From contig CP136069.1 of assembly GCA_032622095.1 (NCBI GenBank), forward strand, positions 81,490,958 to 81,554,957: a stretch of DNA of 64,000 nt, written 5' to 3'. This DNA is from Siphonodentalium dalli (Eukaryota > Mollusca > Scaphopoda > Gadilida > Siphonodentaliidae). A program made the position numbers and the translations under genes. The notes under the pieces are model-generated. The model had not been told where the DNA came from and made no database searches. It was given only the letters and a program-made list of their open reading frames with translations. Shown here piece by piece: positions 20,545 through 31,990 of the stretch (its first letter is position 1; each line of letters begins with the position of its first letter).

Positions 20545-20759
20545 AAGGTAATACCTTAATTAATCGACTCTTTAACCACAGCAGAATTATGGGTAACTTT
20601 TCAGGATTTAGTCGGAAATATGGCTTGTTGCCATTCATCGGAAAGCTCTCCCCCGAGAGCTTTCCGATGAATGGCAACAAGCCATATTTCCGACTAAATC
20701 CTGAAAAGTTACCCATAATTCTGCTGTGGTTAAAGAGTCGATTAATTAGGGCATTACTG
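20545..20759. mobile_element. Foldback MITE P1, near-perfect palindrome
   Basis: Same family as 5605-5817; centre GCTCTCCCCCGAGAGC. Right end GGGCATTACTG then TA; the left end is slightly changed (AAGGTAATACC). Confidence 0.8.
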
Positions 20760-21164
20760 TACATGTATTAACTAATTGATTTGTGTTTCAAAAGTGTCTT
20801 TTCATAATTTCCTAATTAGCTGCATAATTTCCTAATTAGCTGCATGCTCCATGCTGTAAAACCATTTTGATGTTTCAAAATGCAATTTTATTTTTATTTT
20901 TATTTCAACCAACTGACACAACTTTTAGAGCAAGAAATACGCCAACCAAGTGTTTGTAAAAGAGGCCTCATACAAATCTCATTAGATTGATAGTGATAGT
21001 AAAGGTGCCATTACACGATTAAGCTTGCTGTATTAAGCTCCAAATGGTAACCACAGGGGGTGATGCTGGTTGTTCACATTACACCACCCAGCAAACTTTT
21101 AAAAGGACTGTTTTATCATGAAATCTTTCACAAAATGTCAATTATAATTAAATAAATTCCATTA
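20760..21164 (-). other. Intron sequence, short direct repeat
   Basis: 'cataatttcctaattagctg' occurs twice in tandem (about 20804 and 20824). Nothing else recognised. Confidence 0.6.
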
Positions 21165-22715
21165 TTAGCTCAACTTTACTTTGTAAAGTTTGAGCTATTG
21201 CCATGGCTTTGTCGTCTGTCGTCCGTGTGTGCGTAAGGCGTCAACAATACAGGCTACAGGTCGTACCTTTGATCGGATCATTATGAAATTTGTCATACAT
21301 TTATACCGGAATGATTCATTTTGGGGTCATTCGGAAAAAAAACATGGCCGCCAGCGGCCATCTTAGATTTCAGGCCGTACTGTTCGTCTGATCGTCATGA
21401 AATTTATCATGGATGTTAATATTGACATGTAGATGGGAAACGAGTAATTTTGGGGTCATTCGGCCAAAAAACATGGCCGCCAGCAGCAATCTTGGATTTT
21501 ACTCTTTGCATGACTAAATCCTTTAGCACAGGCTACATATCGTACCTTTGGTCAGATCATCATAAAATTTGTCATGGATGTTAACAATGACATGTAGATG
21601 GGAACGAGTCATTTTTGGGTTATTCGGGCAAAAAACATGGCCGCCAGTAGCCATCTTGGATTTTACTCTTTGTATGACTAAATCCTTTAGCACGGGCTAC
21701 AGGTCGTACCTTTAGTCTGATCATCATGAAATTTGTCATGGCTGTTGAAATTAGAATGTAGATGGGAACGAGTCATTTTGGGGTCATTCGGACAAAAAAC
21801 ATGGCCGCCAGTGGCCATCTTTGTTTTCAAAATTAAATCCATTAGCACGGGCCACAGGTCGCATTGTTCGTCTGATCATCATGAAATTTGTCATGGATGT
21901 TAATATTGACATGTAGATGGGAACGAGTAATATTGGGTTCATTCGGCCCAAAAACATGGCCGCCAGCAGCCATCTTGGATTTTACTCTTTGTATGACTAA
22001 ATCCTTTAGCACGGGCTACAGGTCGTACCTTTAGTCTGATCATCATAAAATTTGTCATGGATGTTACCAATGACATGTAGATGGGAACAAGTCATTTTTG
22101 GATCATTCGGGCAAAAAACATGGCCGCCAGCAGCCATCTTGGATTTTACTCTTTGTATGACTAAATCCTTTAGCATGGGCTACAGGTCGTACCTTTAGTC
22201 TGATCATCATGAAATTTGTCATGGCTGTTGAAATTGGAATGTAGATGGGAACGAGTCATTTGGGGTCTTTCGGACAAAAAACATGGCCGCCAGTGGCCAT
22301 CTTTGATTTCAAAATTCAATCCATTAGCACGGACCACAGGTCGTACTCTTTATCTGATTATCATGAAATTTGTCATGGATGTTAATATTGACATGTAGAT
22401 GGGAACGAGTCATTTTGGGGTCTTTCGGCCCAAAAACATGGCCACCAGCAGCCATCTTGAATTTTACTCTTTGTATGACTAAATCCTTTAGCACGGACTA
22501 CAGGTCGTACCTTTAGTCTGATCATCATAAAATTTGTCATGGATGTTAACAATGACATGTAGATGGGAACGAGTCATTTTGGGGTCATTCAGCCAAAAAA
22601 CATTCTTTACTGCTCATTTTTACACTCCTTTTTAATCTCTCTATTCATTGCTCATCACAAAAAAATTACCTTCTTTACAAAGTTGAGCTACAGTGTCATT
22701 GACACTTTCATATTT
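21165..22715. repeat. Tandem-cored element, about 8 units of about 170 bp
   Basis: Starts 'agctcaactttactttgtaa' and ends 'ctttacaaagttgagctaca', so the ends are inverted repeats. Core units carry 'aaaacatggccgccag', 'catgactaaatcc', 'ggctacaggtcgtacc' and 'catgaaatttgtcatgg'. Two alternating unit types (with 'cttggattttactc' or 'ctttgatttcaaaatt') suggest higher-order duplication. Located in the intron between the two coiled-coil exons. Confidence 0.75.
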
Positions 22716-22987
22716 ACTAACTCGACTCCAGTATTGTGAACTACACATGTGTTTTTATCAGATATCAGGAGGAATTCTGTTATTTAACTGCTACTTGACA
22801 TTAATGGGGGATCCATGTTGTATGCAAAAACGGCTCGGTCCCTTTCCATAGAGGTCCCTTTCCATAGAGCTCGCTCTATGGGTAATAAAAAATGCTGAGC
22901 TGTATGAAATGGCATGGTATTACATGATGCAGCTTGCCTCTTGAGCTTGCTGAATTAAGCAAACTTAATCGTGTAATGGCAGCTTAC

Positions 22988-23203
22988 TTGAGCCTCAAGT
23001 CGGGCGGCTGTCTCTGCTGAGAGCTGATCCTTGAGGAGATGTACTTGAGCGATGGCCACCTGCGTCTGCTGCTCCTGTTGTTCAAGTTGCTGTCGTATGA
23101 GCTGCAGTTGGTGGTGGTTACTCAGTGGGAGGTGCTTATCTCCCACGTCATCTTCCGGAATCACTGGTGAGTTGAGTGGTGACTGAATAGTCACTGACCC
23201 ATC
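22988..23203 (-). CDS. NOS1AP: NOS1AP-like adaptor, coiled-coil exon 1
   Basis: 216 bp, 72 codons, phase 0 at both ends. Acceptor CCTCCAG before GATGGGTCA; donor CAA|GTAAGC. After a 25-residue linker (DGSVTIQSPLNSPVIPEDD) comes HHQLQLIRQQLEQQEQQ, TQVAIAQVHLLKDQL and SAETAARLEAQ. Vertebrate NOS1AP has HHQMQLLQQLL, TQVAVAQVHLLKDQL and AAEAAARLEAQ at this place, a near-identical block that fixes the gene identity. It is the coiled-coil part of the cytoplasmic adaptor. Confidence 0.96.
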
Positions 23204-23223
23204 CTGGAGGAAATCATTGGAAA

Positions 23224-23410
23224 TGTTTAGATAATAAGTTCACCAAGTGGCCATAATAATGAATATTTCCCTTCAATGAATAGAATCACTCTGCACTTGT
23301 ATTATCGGTCCGTCGGTTGTCTGCTTATATTTCCTACACACTTCTTCAGATGAATGATAGACCATTCCGATTTATACTTGTATAACTGAATGTGAGAACC
23401 ATTCAGCAAA
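23224..23410. repeat. Interspersed repeat family S, second copy
   Basis: 'gtttagataataagttcacc' and 'tgatagaccattccgattta' in the same order as at 15379-15560. Confidence 0.6.
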
Positions 23411-24473
23411 GGTTAAACGAACATGGCTCATTTGAATCTCCAATTCCTTTTGTGCGTAATTTTGAGCGAAGGATACGATAGGTCGATAAATAAACAAACT
23501 ATTGATATACCGGCTTCATATGGTCTGAAAAATCAGGAATAGACTACCACGGAACGCTCTTTTTGTTCCATGTCGCGCAAATGGCTGTTTTGTGTTTGGG
23601 ACCCAAACAACATATTCACAATTGTATTTTTCATTACTTCAATGCGTTTTGGGTTACCTAATGCTCGTAGAAAGGTAGTTTAGGTGTTTATCGACCTATT
23701 TCGATACTGAGAAAAATTCAAAAACGAATAATAGTATGTGTAATTTGGAGCGCAAACCGCCATGTGGCTTTAAAGTCATTATAACTCCAAATAGCTAAGT
23801 ATCTGTGCCCAGACATATATTGACTGGGGGAGCAGTGATGACTCATTTTTTAAAGTCAGAAGTGTGACTGTCTAACATACTAACAATGAAATTTCAAGCA
23901 TGGATCACTTTTTAAACCCATATTTGAGGTAAAACCAAATGTTTCAAGTCAGTAACGAGAGCCAGACTTATTATTTTGAAGTGATAATTGAATAAGTGTC
24001 ATTCCAAACCTAAGGCATATACAAGTATGTACATAAACTTTTCATGCAATTATCAAGCTACCATGATTCCTGGATTGTGTGCAAATAATGTAGTTACTAG
24101 GTTTAATATGAGGCTTGAATATTATGATCAAGACTTCCACACGGGTAGCTGTGCAAGTATCTATAAGTCTGCAAAACCACCATTATCCAGAACAATGTGA
24201 GAAAAATACTTTTTTTTCAATTTATTTTTAATAATTGATACAAAAATGTTATGTAAAAATAAAATCTTACAGTCCTATCAGCAAATACTAAATGGCAACT
24301 GTTTACAGTCTGTTTTGCTGAATATGTTTACAGTCTGTTTTGCTGAATATATTTCAATGCTTTCAAGTTTACTAATGTTAACCTTTATAATACAATACTT
24401 TTATTTGAATGTTCTAGTGGTGTCAAGAAGCAGCAATGTAAACTGTAACAGTTGATGTTTACATAACAATGTT
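23411..24473 (-). other. Intron, no features apart from a 26-bp duplication
   Basis: 'gtttacagtctgttttgctg' occurs twice in tandem near 24301 and 24326. Otherwise unique AT-rich sequence. Confidence 0.6.
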
Positions 24474-24783
24474 TTAACCCTTTCAGTACCAGGGGCCGAT
24501 CTCAACGGCCCTAATTTACGGTCTGTAAAATCGGCGCTAAAAAAAAAAAAATTAAAAAAAAAAAAAAACCTACAAAATAAGTATGTTAAAGAATATAAGA
24601 AAAAATTATTAAAATTGTAAAAAATTGTAAAAAATAATAACAAATGATGAAAAATTGTTAGGCCAATGCAGTCTCTTATATATGCGAGGCGACCTATGGT
24701 CGACTCGCATATATAAGAGAATGCATTGGCACAGGGTATATGGGTTGATACAAAAATTGGACCTGGCACTGAAAGGGTTTTAA
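24474..24783. mobile_element. piggyBac-type MITE, CAGTGCC end family, single hairpin
   Basis: TTAACCCTTTCAGTACCAGG to TGGCACTGAAAGGGTTTTAA. Hairpin 24663-24729 is preceded by a long A-rich stretch. Its right side 'gcacagggtatatgggttg' matches the left side of 14772-15248. Confidence 0.75.
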
Positions 24784-24881
24784 CACATGCTATCTCGTTA
24801 CTGGAGAATTATATATAAAGAAAATAAGAACAACTTAAATGACTTTCATAATGTGTCCCTTCACCCCTTTCTAAATACTCA

Positions 24882-25193
24882 TTAACCCTTTACCCAACAA
24901 AACGCCCACAAAAATAGCCCAAATGAAGCTGCAACAGCTTAAATTATCTTGGGTCTGTCTCAATAGAACCATACAAATATGGATATCATTGGAACCGGCT
25001 CATTGACCACATTGTGATAGTTACAGTTATGCCCTGTGCATAGGTCGACTCGCATATATAAGAGAATGCATTGGCCTAAAAAATTATTTTATAAAAAATA
25101 AAAAATAAAAAATTGTTTGTTTTTTTTTAGGGCCGATTTTAAAGAACGTAAATTAGGGCCGATGAGATCGGCCCGTGGCACTCAAAGGGTTAA
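24882..25193. mobile_element. Chimeric piggyBac-type MITE abutting a splice donor
   Basis: The left end is TTAACCCTTTACCCAACA (family of 13618-13982) but the right end is GGCACTCAAAGGGTTAA (CAGTGCC family). One half-hairpin at 25040-25077. Its right TTAA (25190-25193) directly follows the six donor bases GTAAGC (25199-25194) of the NOS1AP-like exon at 25200-25324. Confidence 0.75.
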
Positions 25194-25199
25194 GCTTAC

Positions 25200-25324
25200 C
25201 TCATGTATTGGAGAAATGCATGACGCAGAGTTTCTGAAGACCTGTTGAGCTTGTTGTAGTGCAGTTTGCTTCCTCAACGGAGAGTCCTTGCTATTCCTGT
25301 GTGAACTGCTGTCCTGAGAACTCT
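25200..25324 (-). CDS. NOS1AP: NOS1AP-like adaptor, linker exon
   Basis: 125 bp. Acceptor TATTTCAG before 25324, donor GAG|GTAAGC. The first two bases (AG) complete a Gln codon with the C that ends the upstream exon at 27512; then 41 codons: SSQDSSSHRNSKDSP, LRKQTALQQAQQVFR, NSASCISPIHE. It links the PTB domain to the coiled coil. No clear vertebrate counterpart is recalled, but the exact phase on both sides and the position between two recognised exons support it. Confidence 0.88.
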
Positions 25325-25489
25325 CTGAAATAATACATGTATGTAATGGTCATTATGTTAGCGTGGGAACTATTAATATGAATAGTATTGGTCAGAAAAA
25401 TTTTTGTTTGAATGTCCTGGCCCATACATACCAACAGAGGTCGTGTGAATTTATTTATGTATCGCAAGCTGTGGTACTCGGCATTGCTC

Positions 25490-26280
25490 GGGCAAAGAAT
25501 GTGTAATTTATTAATGCCCCTTCAAATCATTTAAAATAGAACAACACCTAATTCGTATACAGATGGAGTTGCATCTCTCTTTTAAGAATATAAAAGCTCT
25601 TTATTGCTAATTATTAGTGCCTCTTTAAGTCATTTGAGGTCAACATCACCTATCCTGTGACAGTCCCACGTCATTTTATCGTCTGGGCTGATAATAAACG
25701 CTCTTTATTGCTCAGCTAATGTATTAGTACACCTTTAAGTCATCTGATGTCAAATTTGCCTATCCCATGACAATTTCCCTGTCAGGTGACCAATCTGTAC
25801 CAATTTTCCCCACAATATGTTCTAAGCTGGTAAGGGATGCTCTTTATTGCTAATGTTTGCCCCTTTAAGTCATCTGAGGTCAACAACATCTATCTCATAA
25901 CACTCTATGGGTCAATGTATCCACATGTTTCAATTTTCACCGACCAGATTGCAACCATTCTTGGTATATAATTAATTATTTAGTTAAATTAGTTATTAGT
26001 GCCCTTTTAATACATCTGAGTCTTTTAAGATATATTCCCCGGGTCATATTACTCATGTACAAATTTTCAGCCCCAATGAACCAACCGTTTGGTCGCCTAG
26101 CTTTAGACAAAATATATATAGATAAATATAAATTATTAGTGCCCTTTTAAACATCTGGGGTGAACGGGACCTATCTAGTAACGCTCCCCGGGTCAAATTA
26201 CCACTATAAACAAATTCAAGCTCCGATGGTCCAGCCGTCCAAACAAAATTTAGTTTTATTAGTAGTATAGATTAAGTATC
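25490..26280. repeat. Degenerate tandem array, about 110-145-bp units
   Basis: 'ctttaagtcatctgaggtca' and variants recur at about 25622, 25732, 25862, 26007 and 26140. Each is followed by 'cctatc..gtgaca' and 'acgctctttattgct' modules. Decayed; lies in the intron between 25324 and 27512. Confidence 0.65.
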
Positions 26281-26574
26281 ATACTCATCAGTATCTCATA
26301 AGCCCACTGAGGTGTTTTTCAATACTATTCTTGTATCTTGGCACTCTAAATTCACATGTTCCATTTACTTAACGAGACTAAACTTATTAAATTTTATGTA
26401 TTTTCACTTGAGTGCAGATAATGTTCTTCACTTTTAAATTAAATCTGTGTTTGCGCTAATCATATTGGATTTTGCAATCATACTTGTCGTTTCATATATA
26501 TGTTGTAATCTGTAGATTCATATGCTGCATCCAATATTCAAATGGAGTGAGTGTTTTGTCTGGAAGAACCAACA

Positions 26575-26880
26575 AAAGTTTTTCGGGAGACAATAGATAT
26601 GAGCGATATCTGCCTGTCCGTCAGCACGAAATATTTGTCCGGATGAACAATATTTGTCAGAATTTTAAGAAACATGGTATGTGTTCTTCATAATTATGAG
26701 AAAGTCCTAGTTAAGTTAGAATTTGGAACCAGTCTGACTATTTCTTTCGGAGCTATGCATCTTTTCGATTTAGAATCTGCTGATTATTTTGTTGTCCGGA
26801 TGACAACTCGGGTTATGATTATTAGAGATTTACCAGAGTTATGGTCCTTGTCGATTATTTTGATTTCCGAATTATAATTT
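26575..26880. repeat. Diverged tandem-cored repeat fragment
   Basis: Contains 'tgtccggatgacaactcggg' and 'accagagttatggtccttgt' modules, like the better copy at 35226-35665. Confidence 0.5.
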
Positions 26881-26915
26881 CATAGACTTATAATTTAATG
26901 ATTATTCTGTTTTAT

Positions 26916-27410
26916 GCCCAATTAATTTTCGAGTCACCGATTATTTTTTATAGTGACTTGATATACGGTTTTAATAACAATATATGCCATAAAATATGGT
27001 TAAAATACTATAATTCATCACCAGTTGAAACATATGTATCTCAGAATATGCCCATAGAGAAATAGAAAACAGCCGAAATCATAGAATGATTCCCCCCGTT
27101 TTTGGCTCCCAGAATGCAACAGAATTCAAACTAAAGATGAATTTTCAATGGAAGGGGAATTATCTCCATTGAAAATAATACACTTTTTACCGCAATCTAG
27201 ATGACTAAAACACCTTGGTAACTTAACAAAAACAACATGTTCACAGTTTATTACACCGGATAAGTTGATAATACAATGTTTTGGAGCTTCCACTTTCAAA
27301 TGGTATATAATATGGCATATGGGGTTCACACGCTCCTTTCAAATGGTATATAATATGGAATATATTTTATAAGGTGATCCTGGGGGTTCGGAAATTAAGT
27401 GGGCATTTAA
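26916..27410. mobile_element. MITE R5, full-length copy
   Basis: 'gcccaattaattttcgagtc' to 'cggaaattaagtgggcattt'. Interior has 'ccggataagttgataataca' and 'tttggagcttccactttc', with a partly duplicated right end ('tttcaaatggtatataatat' twice). It lies just 100 bp from the 27512 splice donor. Confidence 0.75.
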
Positions 27411-27511
27411 CAACATATATAGACGGTTGGACCATGTGAAATTTCTAACTGGTGAACATTTTTACCAAACTTGGGGCTCACCCGCCCCCTCCCCTGATTA
27501 TGGGGACTTAC

Positions 27512-27662
27512 GTTTGGAGACGTTTCTCTTCTCGAGGATATCGGACGAGCAGTTACTGCTGTTCTCAAACTCATCGCTGTACGAAATGGCAGACTGCGCG
27601 CTCACTTTGTGGCAGACCTCAAATGCCTGACCAATGGTCCTTACGATCTTCATCGCCTGCGT
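27512..27662 (-). CDS. NOS1AP: NOS1AP-like adaptor, end of PTB domain
   Basis: 151 bp. Acceptor CTCCCACAG before ACGCAGGCG, donor AAAC|GTAAGT. It encodes TQAMKIVRTIGQAFEVCHKV followed by SAQSAISYSDEFENSSNCSS and DILEKRNVSK. The first block is the C-terminal alpha helix of the phosphotyrosine-binding domain and matches vertebrate SQAMRIVRTVGQAFEVCHKL. In this family the PTB domain binds Scribble, Dexras1 and synapsin in vertebrates (family knowledge). The last base (C) is completed by AG of the next exon. Confidence 0.96.
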
Positions 27663-27778
27663 CTGTGGGAGAACGTGGAATGTTAGTAGAATATTACTCC
27701 GTCCATTACTTATGGAACTGGAGGATACCACGTGCATAATGAATTACAAAATAAACAACAGCTACATCTAAATATCAC

Positions 27779-28243
27779 ATGTGACCCGCCATATCAAATC
27801 CAGTCGGAAGTCGGGATTTCTTTTACCCTGTGCCAATGCATTCTCTTATATATGCGAGTCGACCATAGGTCGCCTCGCATATATAAGAGAATGCATTGGC
27901 CTAACAATTTTTTATCATTTTTTTTTAAAATAAATGTTTCTGACAATTTTTAGGACATAAAATAAAAAAAACATCCATTACCCTGCAGGGAGCCCCATAC
28001 ATATATAGAAGCATATAGAAGAGTGTCGTCTGCTCATGTTTGTCTGGGGCTCTGTATGGGTGAAATTATAAAATTGTTAAAGAATACAAGAAAAAATTAT
28101 TAAAATTGTAAAAAATTGTTAGGCCAATGCATTCTCTTATATATGCGAGGCGACCTATGGTCGACTCGCATATATAAGAGAATGCATTGGCACAGGGTAA
28201 AAAAATCCCGACTTCCGACTGGATTTGATATGGCGGGTCACAT
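27779..28243. mobile_element. Foldback MITE, GTGACCCGCC end family, with double-hairpin cassette
   Basis: Outer arms 'gtgacccgccatatcaaatc' and complement. Hairpins at about 27835-27900 and 28125-28191 flank a third inverted stretch centred on 'gggagccccatacatatata' / 'tctggggctctgtatggg'. An opposite-orientation copy is at 38550-39010. Confidence 0.8.
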
Positions 28244-28550
28244 ATACTTAGTTGCCCAAACAAATATGGTGAATATGGATTTGAAGTATAGTATTAATAG
28301 ATCCTACAGATTGGTAACACTCACGTAACAGCCAAATTGTTTCCTTGGTTTTTCAGATGAGTGAGTGAGTTTGTGGGTGTACATGTATGTACTTATACGT
28401 TCTCAAACTGATGCAGTATTTAATATATCTTTAGCAAATTTAGCCAAATGCACTAGCTCAGTCTTTTCGCAGTGTTCATCAGTGCTGCTAATTTCGTGTG
28501 GCATGGACACGTTTGGTAGTAGTTTTGATATGAGTCATGCGGGCAGAGCT
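28244..28550 (-). other. Intron, no features seen
   Basis: Unique AT-rich sequence between the double-hairpin MITE and the R4 remnant. Confidence 0.5.
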
Positions 28551-28656
28551 TAAAGGTACCCAATCAGATTCGATGGTCCCCATATTTTTTACACCCGAAG
28601 CCAAGGAATTAGTTTTGCTAGCGTTAATTCAGATTATGCATCTTTAATGCGATACA
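28551..28656. mobile_element. MITE R4, internally deleted copy
   Basis: 'taaaggtacccaatcagatt' joined to 'cagattatgcatctttaa' in about 105 bp; the middle 320 bp of the full copy are missing. Confidence 0.75.
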
Positions 28657-28949
28657 AGTGAAAATGTAATGTACTCATCACCGGTCTCATCAAAGTCGCA
28701 GACCTTTCATTGGGATGAAGAAATATTTGAACTTTTCCATGAATAAGAAACCTCAATCGGTAAGCGGGAGTTTCTTGTTCTCAGTCGCGTCATGTTTAAC
28801 AGCTTGAGCGGCATGCACCATTGCAATGGCGCGAATATATTACCACCAAGAGTAGCTGATATATATCCGAGTATGAATTCAGAAACCCTTAATTATTTTA
28901 AGCATATATTTCAGTATAACATGCATTGAGCATTACAAAAAGTGGTTTT

Positions 28950-29262
28950 TCCCCTCAACCATGACAGCTTGGAATGACATGCCGTCCGTATCAACAGAAG
29001 CCCCAACGATTTCAGATTTCAAAATTTATCTTAGAATAATTGACCCTACCGCTAAAGACCTCCAGAATATTTATCCACAGGCGTAGGGAACATAATGTAC
29101 TTCACGCCAGATTACGGATTTTTTCAATGATTTTCAGTCTGATAAATTCCCAAACTATATATCTCGGACACATGTGGCAATCAGTGCGAAGACACCTATT
29201 GTATTCATACTTATTTGCCTCAAAATCCTCGACTAAACTCTTAAAGGTCTATCTCTTCCTAT
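28950..29262 (+). pseudogene. LINE-type ORF2 C-terminal remnant
   Basis: The frame TMTAWNDMPSVSTEAP followed by TISDFKIYLR matches the 'WNxLP..v..A.SL..FK..L' segment that ends many non-LTR retrotransposon polyproteins. After a stop, a second frame gives LHARLRIFFNDFQSDKFPNY, matching the 'ariR...S.L..dLf' region that precedes a CxCG finger; the finger itself is lost by frameshift. Non-functional, in an intron of the NOS1AP-like gene on the opposite strand. Confidence 0.65.
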
Positions 29263-30512
29263 AACAAGTTTCCTGGGTATAAGATAATAAATATGATTCG
29301 CAGACCCCGACATGTCCGAAACACTTCTATCAATTTATTGATACCAAGCGGGATAACTCTGTCTAAAAGTTATAAAAATATCACATTTGATTATCGCATT
29401 ATATTAGAACATATATCGACAGCAAATCAATATTAATTGATATATAGAAGCTTAAAAATGCCGGACATGTGTCTCCGACCCATATGTAAAACGTAATTAT
29501 ACCCCGGAAACTGTATAAAACGTATTTAAGAAGACATATCCATCTTTAGATTAAAGTGATATGAAACACTCTGGTAGGGTGATCGAATAGAAATATAGAA
29601 ACAAAGCAGTTATTTTTTACAAATATTATATCCAAACTGACAACACACACCGTCATTGTTTTTATTAATTAAATGCAGCGACTACCGATGACGAAATCGT
29701 TTTCGTTAGTTTATCGCCGATTGTTGCGTTCCGAATCGAGACGTAAATATTTACAATTGATCGTATTTTAAACAATATTTTCTATAGGGTGGTACGGTCG
29801 ATTTTCTTTAGATTTTTCGATGATGTTAGTAGAATGCTACATTCCTCCAGTTGGCATATATAGCGACTGAGTACTAACTTGTCAGTTTCACAAACCCGAA
29901 CAAGTACATAATGTGTCTTTATAAACACACAAGGCTCCATATCAAGCAACAATAGAATATACCTTTTTCTTTCTTCTGAATATTAAACACGGCATCGTAT
30001 ATATCCAACGAGATACTAAAGAGAGATAAACGCAATGAAACTATAAAGTAACAACAGTAATAGCCAGCACTTTTTATCGAGTCTTGCGCTCAAAAACAGA
30101 AATACTCCTACGGGAATACACAACCGACCAACAAAAGAGCAAGTTTCTTTTGATCCATCTGTCCAAAATGCCAAACAACGGTTACCAACCTAGCAATGCT
30201 TATTGGCTGTTAATGCTATGCCAGGAAGATTACCAGAGGAGAAAGTTTAGATTTTTATCAACAGATATATTTTGAGGTAATTGATAGACAAAACACGTGT
30301 CTTCAATCTCATTAGGGTCAGGTTTGAACTATCACTGGTCTGCGGGTTCCGTATATCCTGGGTGTATACCTGCTGGCGACTGTCGGCTTATCGGCGGCGA
30401 AAAGTTCATCTGGCCCCAAAACGATAAGTAGAGTGAGATTCCATGGACACCCGGAAGGCAAACTGGATGAATTGTTTGTTTCTCAAAGACCATATGTATA
30501 TGTATGTACTCC
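29263..30512. other. Intron; one diverged interspersed block
   Basis: 29550-29830 ('ttaaagtgatatgaaacact', 'cgttagtttatcgccgattg') resembles 35025-35230 ('ttaaagtggtgtgaaacact', 'gttagcgaaatc', 'gtcggcgatttgttag'). No gene seen. Confidence 0.5.
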
Positions 30513-30594
30513 AGCCCTAACACTAGCCCTAATCTTAGACCTAATCCTAATCCCAACCCTAACCCTAGCCCTGACTCTAACCATAACCCTAACA
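30513..30594. repeat. Degenerate telomere-like (CCCTAA)n tract
   Basis: About 13 imperfect hexamers of CCCTAA/CCCTAG/TCCTAA type. TTAGGG is the telomere repeat of molluscs and most animals, so this is an interstitial telomere-like sequence. Confidence 0.8.
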
Positions 30595-30834
30595 CATATG
30601 GAGGGGGTGCGTGATTTCGTGTATTTTTACATGAAGGGTATACCTATATAGGCCTATATATCGTGAAAACTTGGCGGTCGGTCAACTTTGTGAACGACTT
30701 GAATTTGAACACAGAGCTCACCCGATCCTTACCATGTCACGCGCTATACAAGGGTAAACCTGCTCAAAAAGTTAGACAGTGACAGCGCTAACAAACTATG
30801 ACCGTTGTAAGCTTGAGATCCACTCTCCTTGCTC

Positions 30835-31275
30835 TAAAAGCCCCCTTAATTTTCGAACCCCCAGATCACATTATATAAAATATATGCCATAGTATATACC
30901 ATTTGAAAGAGGAAGCTCCAAAACATTGTATTATCAACTTATCCGGTGTAGTAAACTGTGAACATGTTGTTTTTGTTGGGGTACCGACGTGTTTTCTGTA
31001 ATTAAGTTTCTTCTGGACTGTACTGCAAAGTCTATTATTTTCAATGGAAGGAGAATAACTATATATCTTAGTTTGAATTATGTTGCATTCTTGGGGGGGG
31101 GGGGGGGTGATGTTACTATGATTTCAGCTAGTTTCTCTTACTCTGTGCACCTTCTGAGACAACCGTTCCAAATGGTGATGAATTATAGTATTTTAATAAT
31201 ATTTAATGGCATAGATTGTTGTTAAAGCCATACATCAAGGCACTAAAATAATAAGCGGTGACTCGATAATTAAAT
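30835..31275. mobile_element. MITE R5, copy with G-tract
   Basis: 'aaagcccccttaattttcga' to 'taattaaatgggcctttag'. Interior has a run of about 13 G at 31094-31107. Confidence 0.7.
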
Positions 31276-31596
31276 GGGCCTTTAGCAGCGCTAACCTTGT
31301 TATGGCAAGGGTCAACACTCAAATATTCATTCGAAGAGTAACAGAATAAACAAAGCATTTCCGCGTTAGTAAATTTTTGGCCGAAGTTTCTTAGAATGTA
31401 CCTCCATCCTCCCCAATACTAACCCACCCACCCTGCCATGTTTATTTCCAAATGTGTCGCTTTGTGGTGTGAATCTTTCGATATGCTTATTATTTTAACG
31501 AAATTAGTTAGAGTTATATTTCTTTTAAAAACTTAAAAAAAACATTGGCTGATGATGGGAGGAAGTCGTATGCTATTGGACAAACAGAGCTAGTTA
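31276..31596 (-). other. Intron, nothing recognised
   Basis: Unique sequence, no repeat or coding signal seen. Confidence 0.5.
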
Positions 31597-31990
31597 AAGG
31601 TACTCAATCCGATAAAACTCCTCTCAATTACTATTTCCATGGCTTCGGGGGACAAAAATATTTGATTTGAGTCGAGGAAGCCACCCATCAAAGCTCAGAT
31701 TTATTAGATATCGATTTTAGAAATATATTATTTTTCATTATCGGGTATACTTTCTGTCCCAGAAGTTTTCCGAAAAAGCCGACCGACATACTCTCGATAC
31801 TAAATTCCATTGAACAAAATGTTGCTATACAACACATTTTGGGCAATTATATACGATAGTTCATAGTCGTTAGCATTATTTTTGGATAATTAATCGATTC
31901 TGATAACTAAAGTGACCTTTGATAAAATGTTGTTGTTGTTGTTGGAATCTGTTGAGATGGGGACCCTCTGATCGGATTGGGTACCTTTAA
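31597..31990. mobile_element. MITE R4, reverse-oriented interior
   Basis: 'taaaggtactcaatccgata' to 'cggattgggtacctttaa'. Interior 'gtcgaggaagccacccatca' is the complement of the 12334-12766 copy. Its right end touches the 27-bp minisatellite. Confidence 0.75.
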
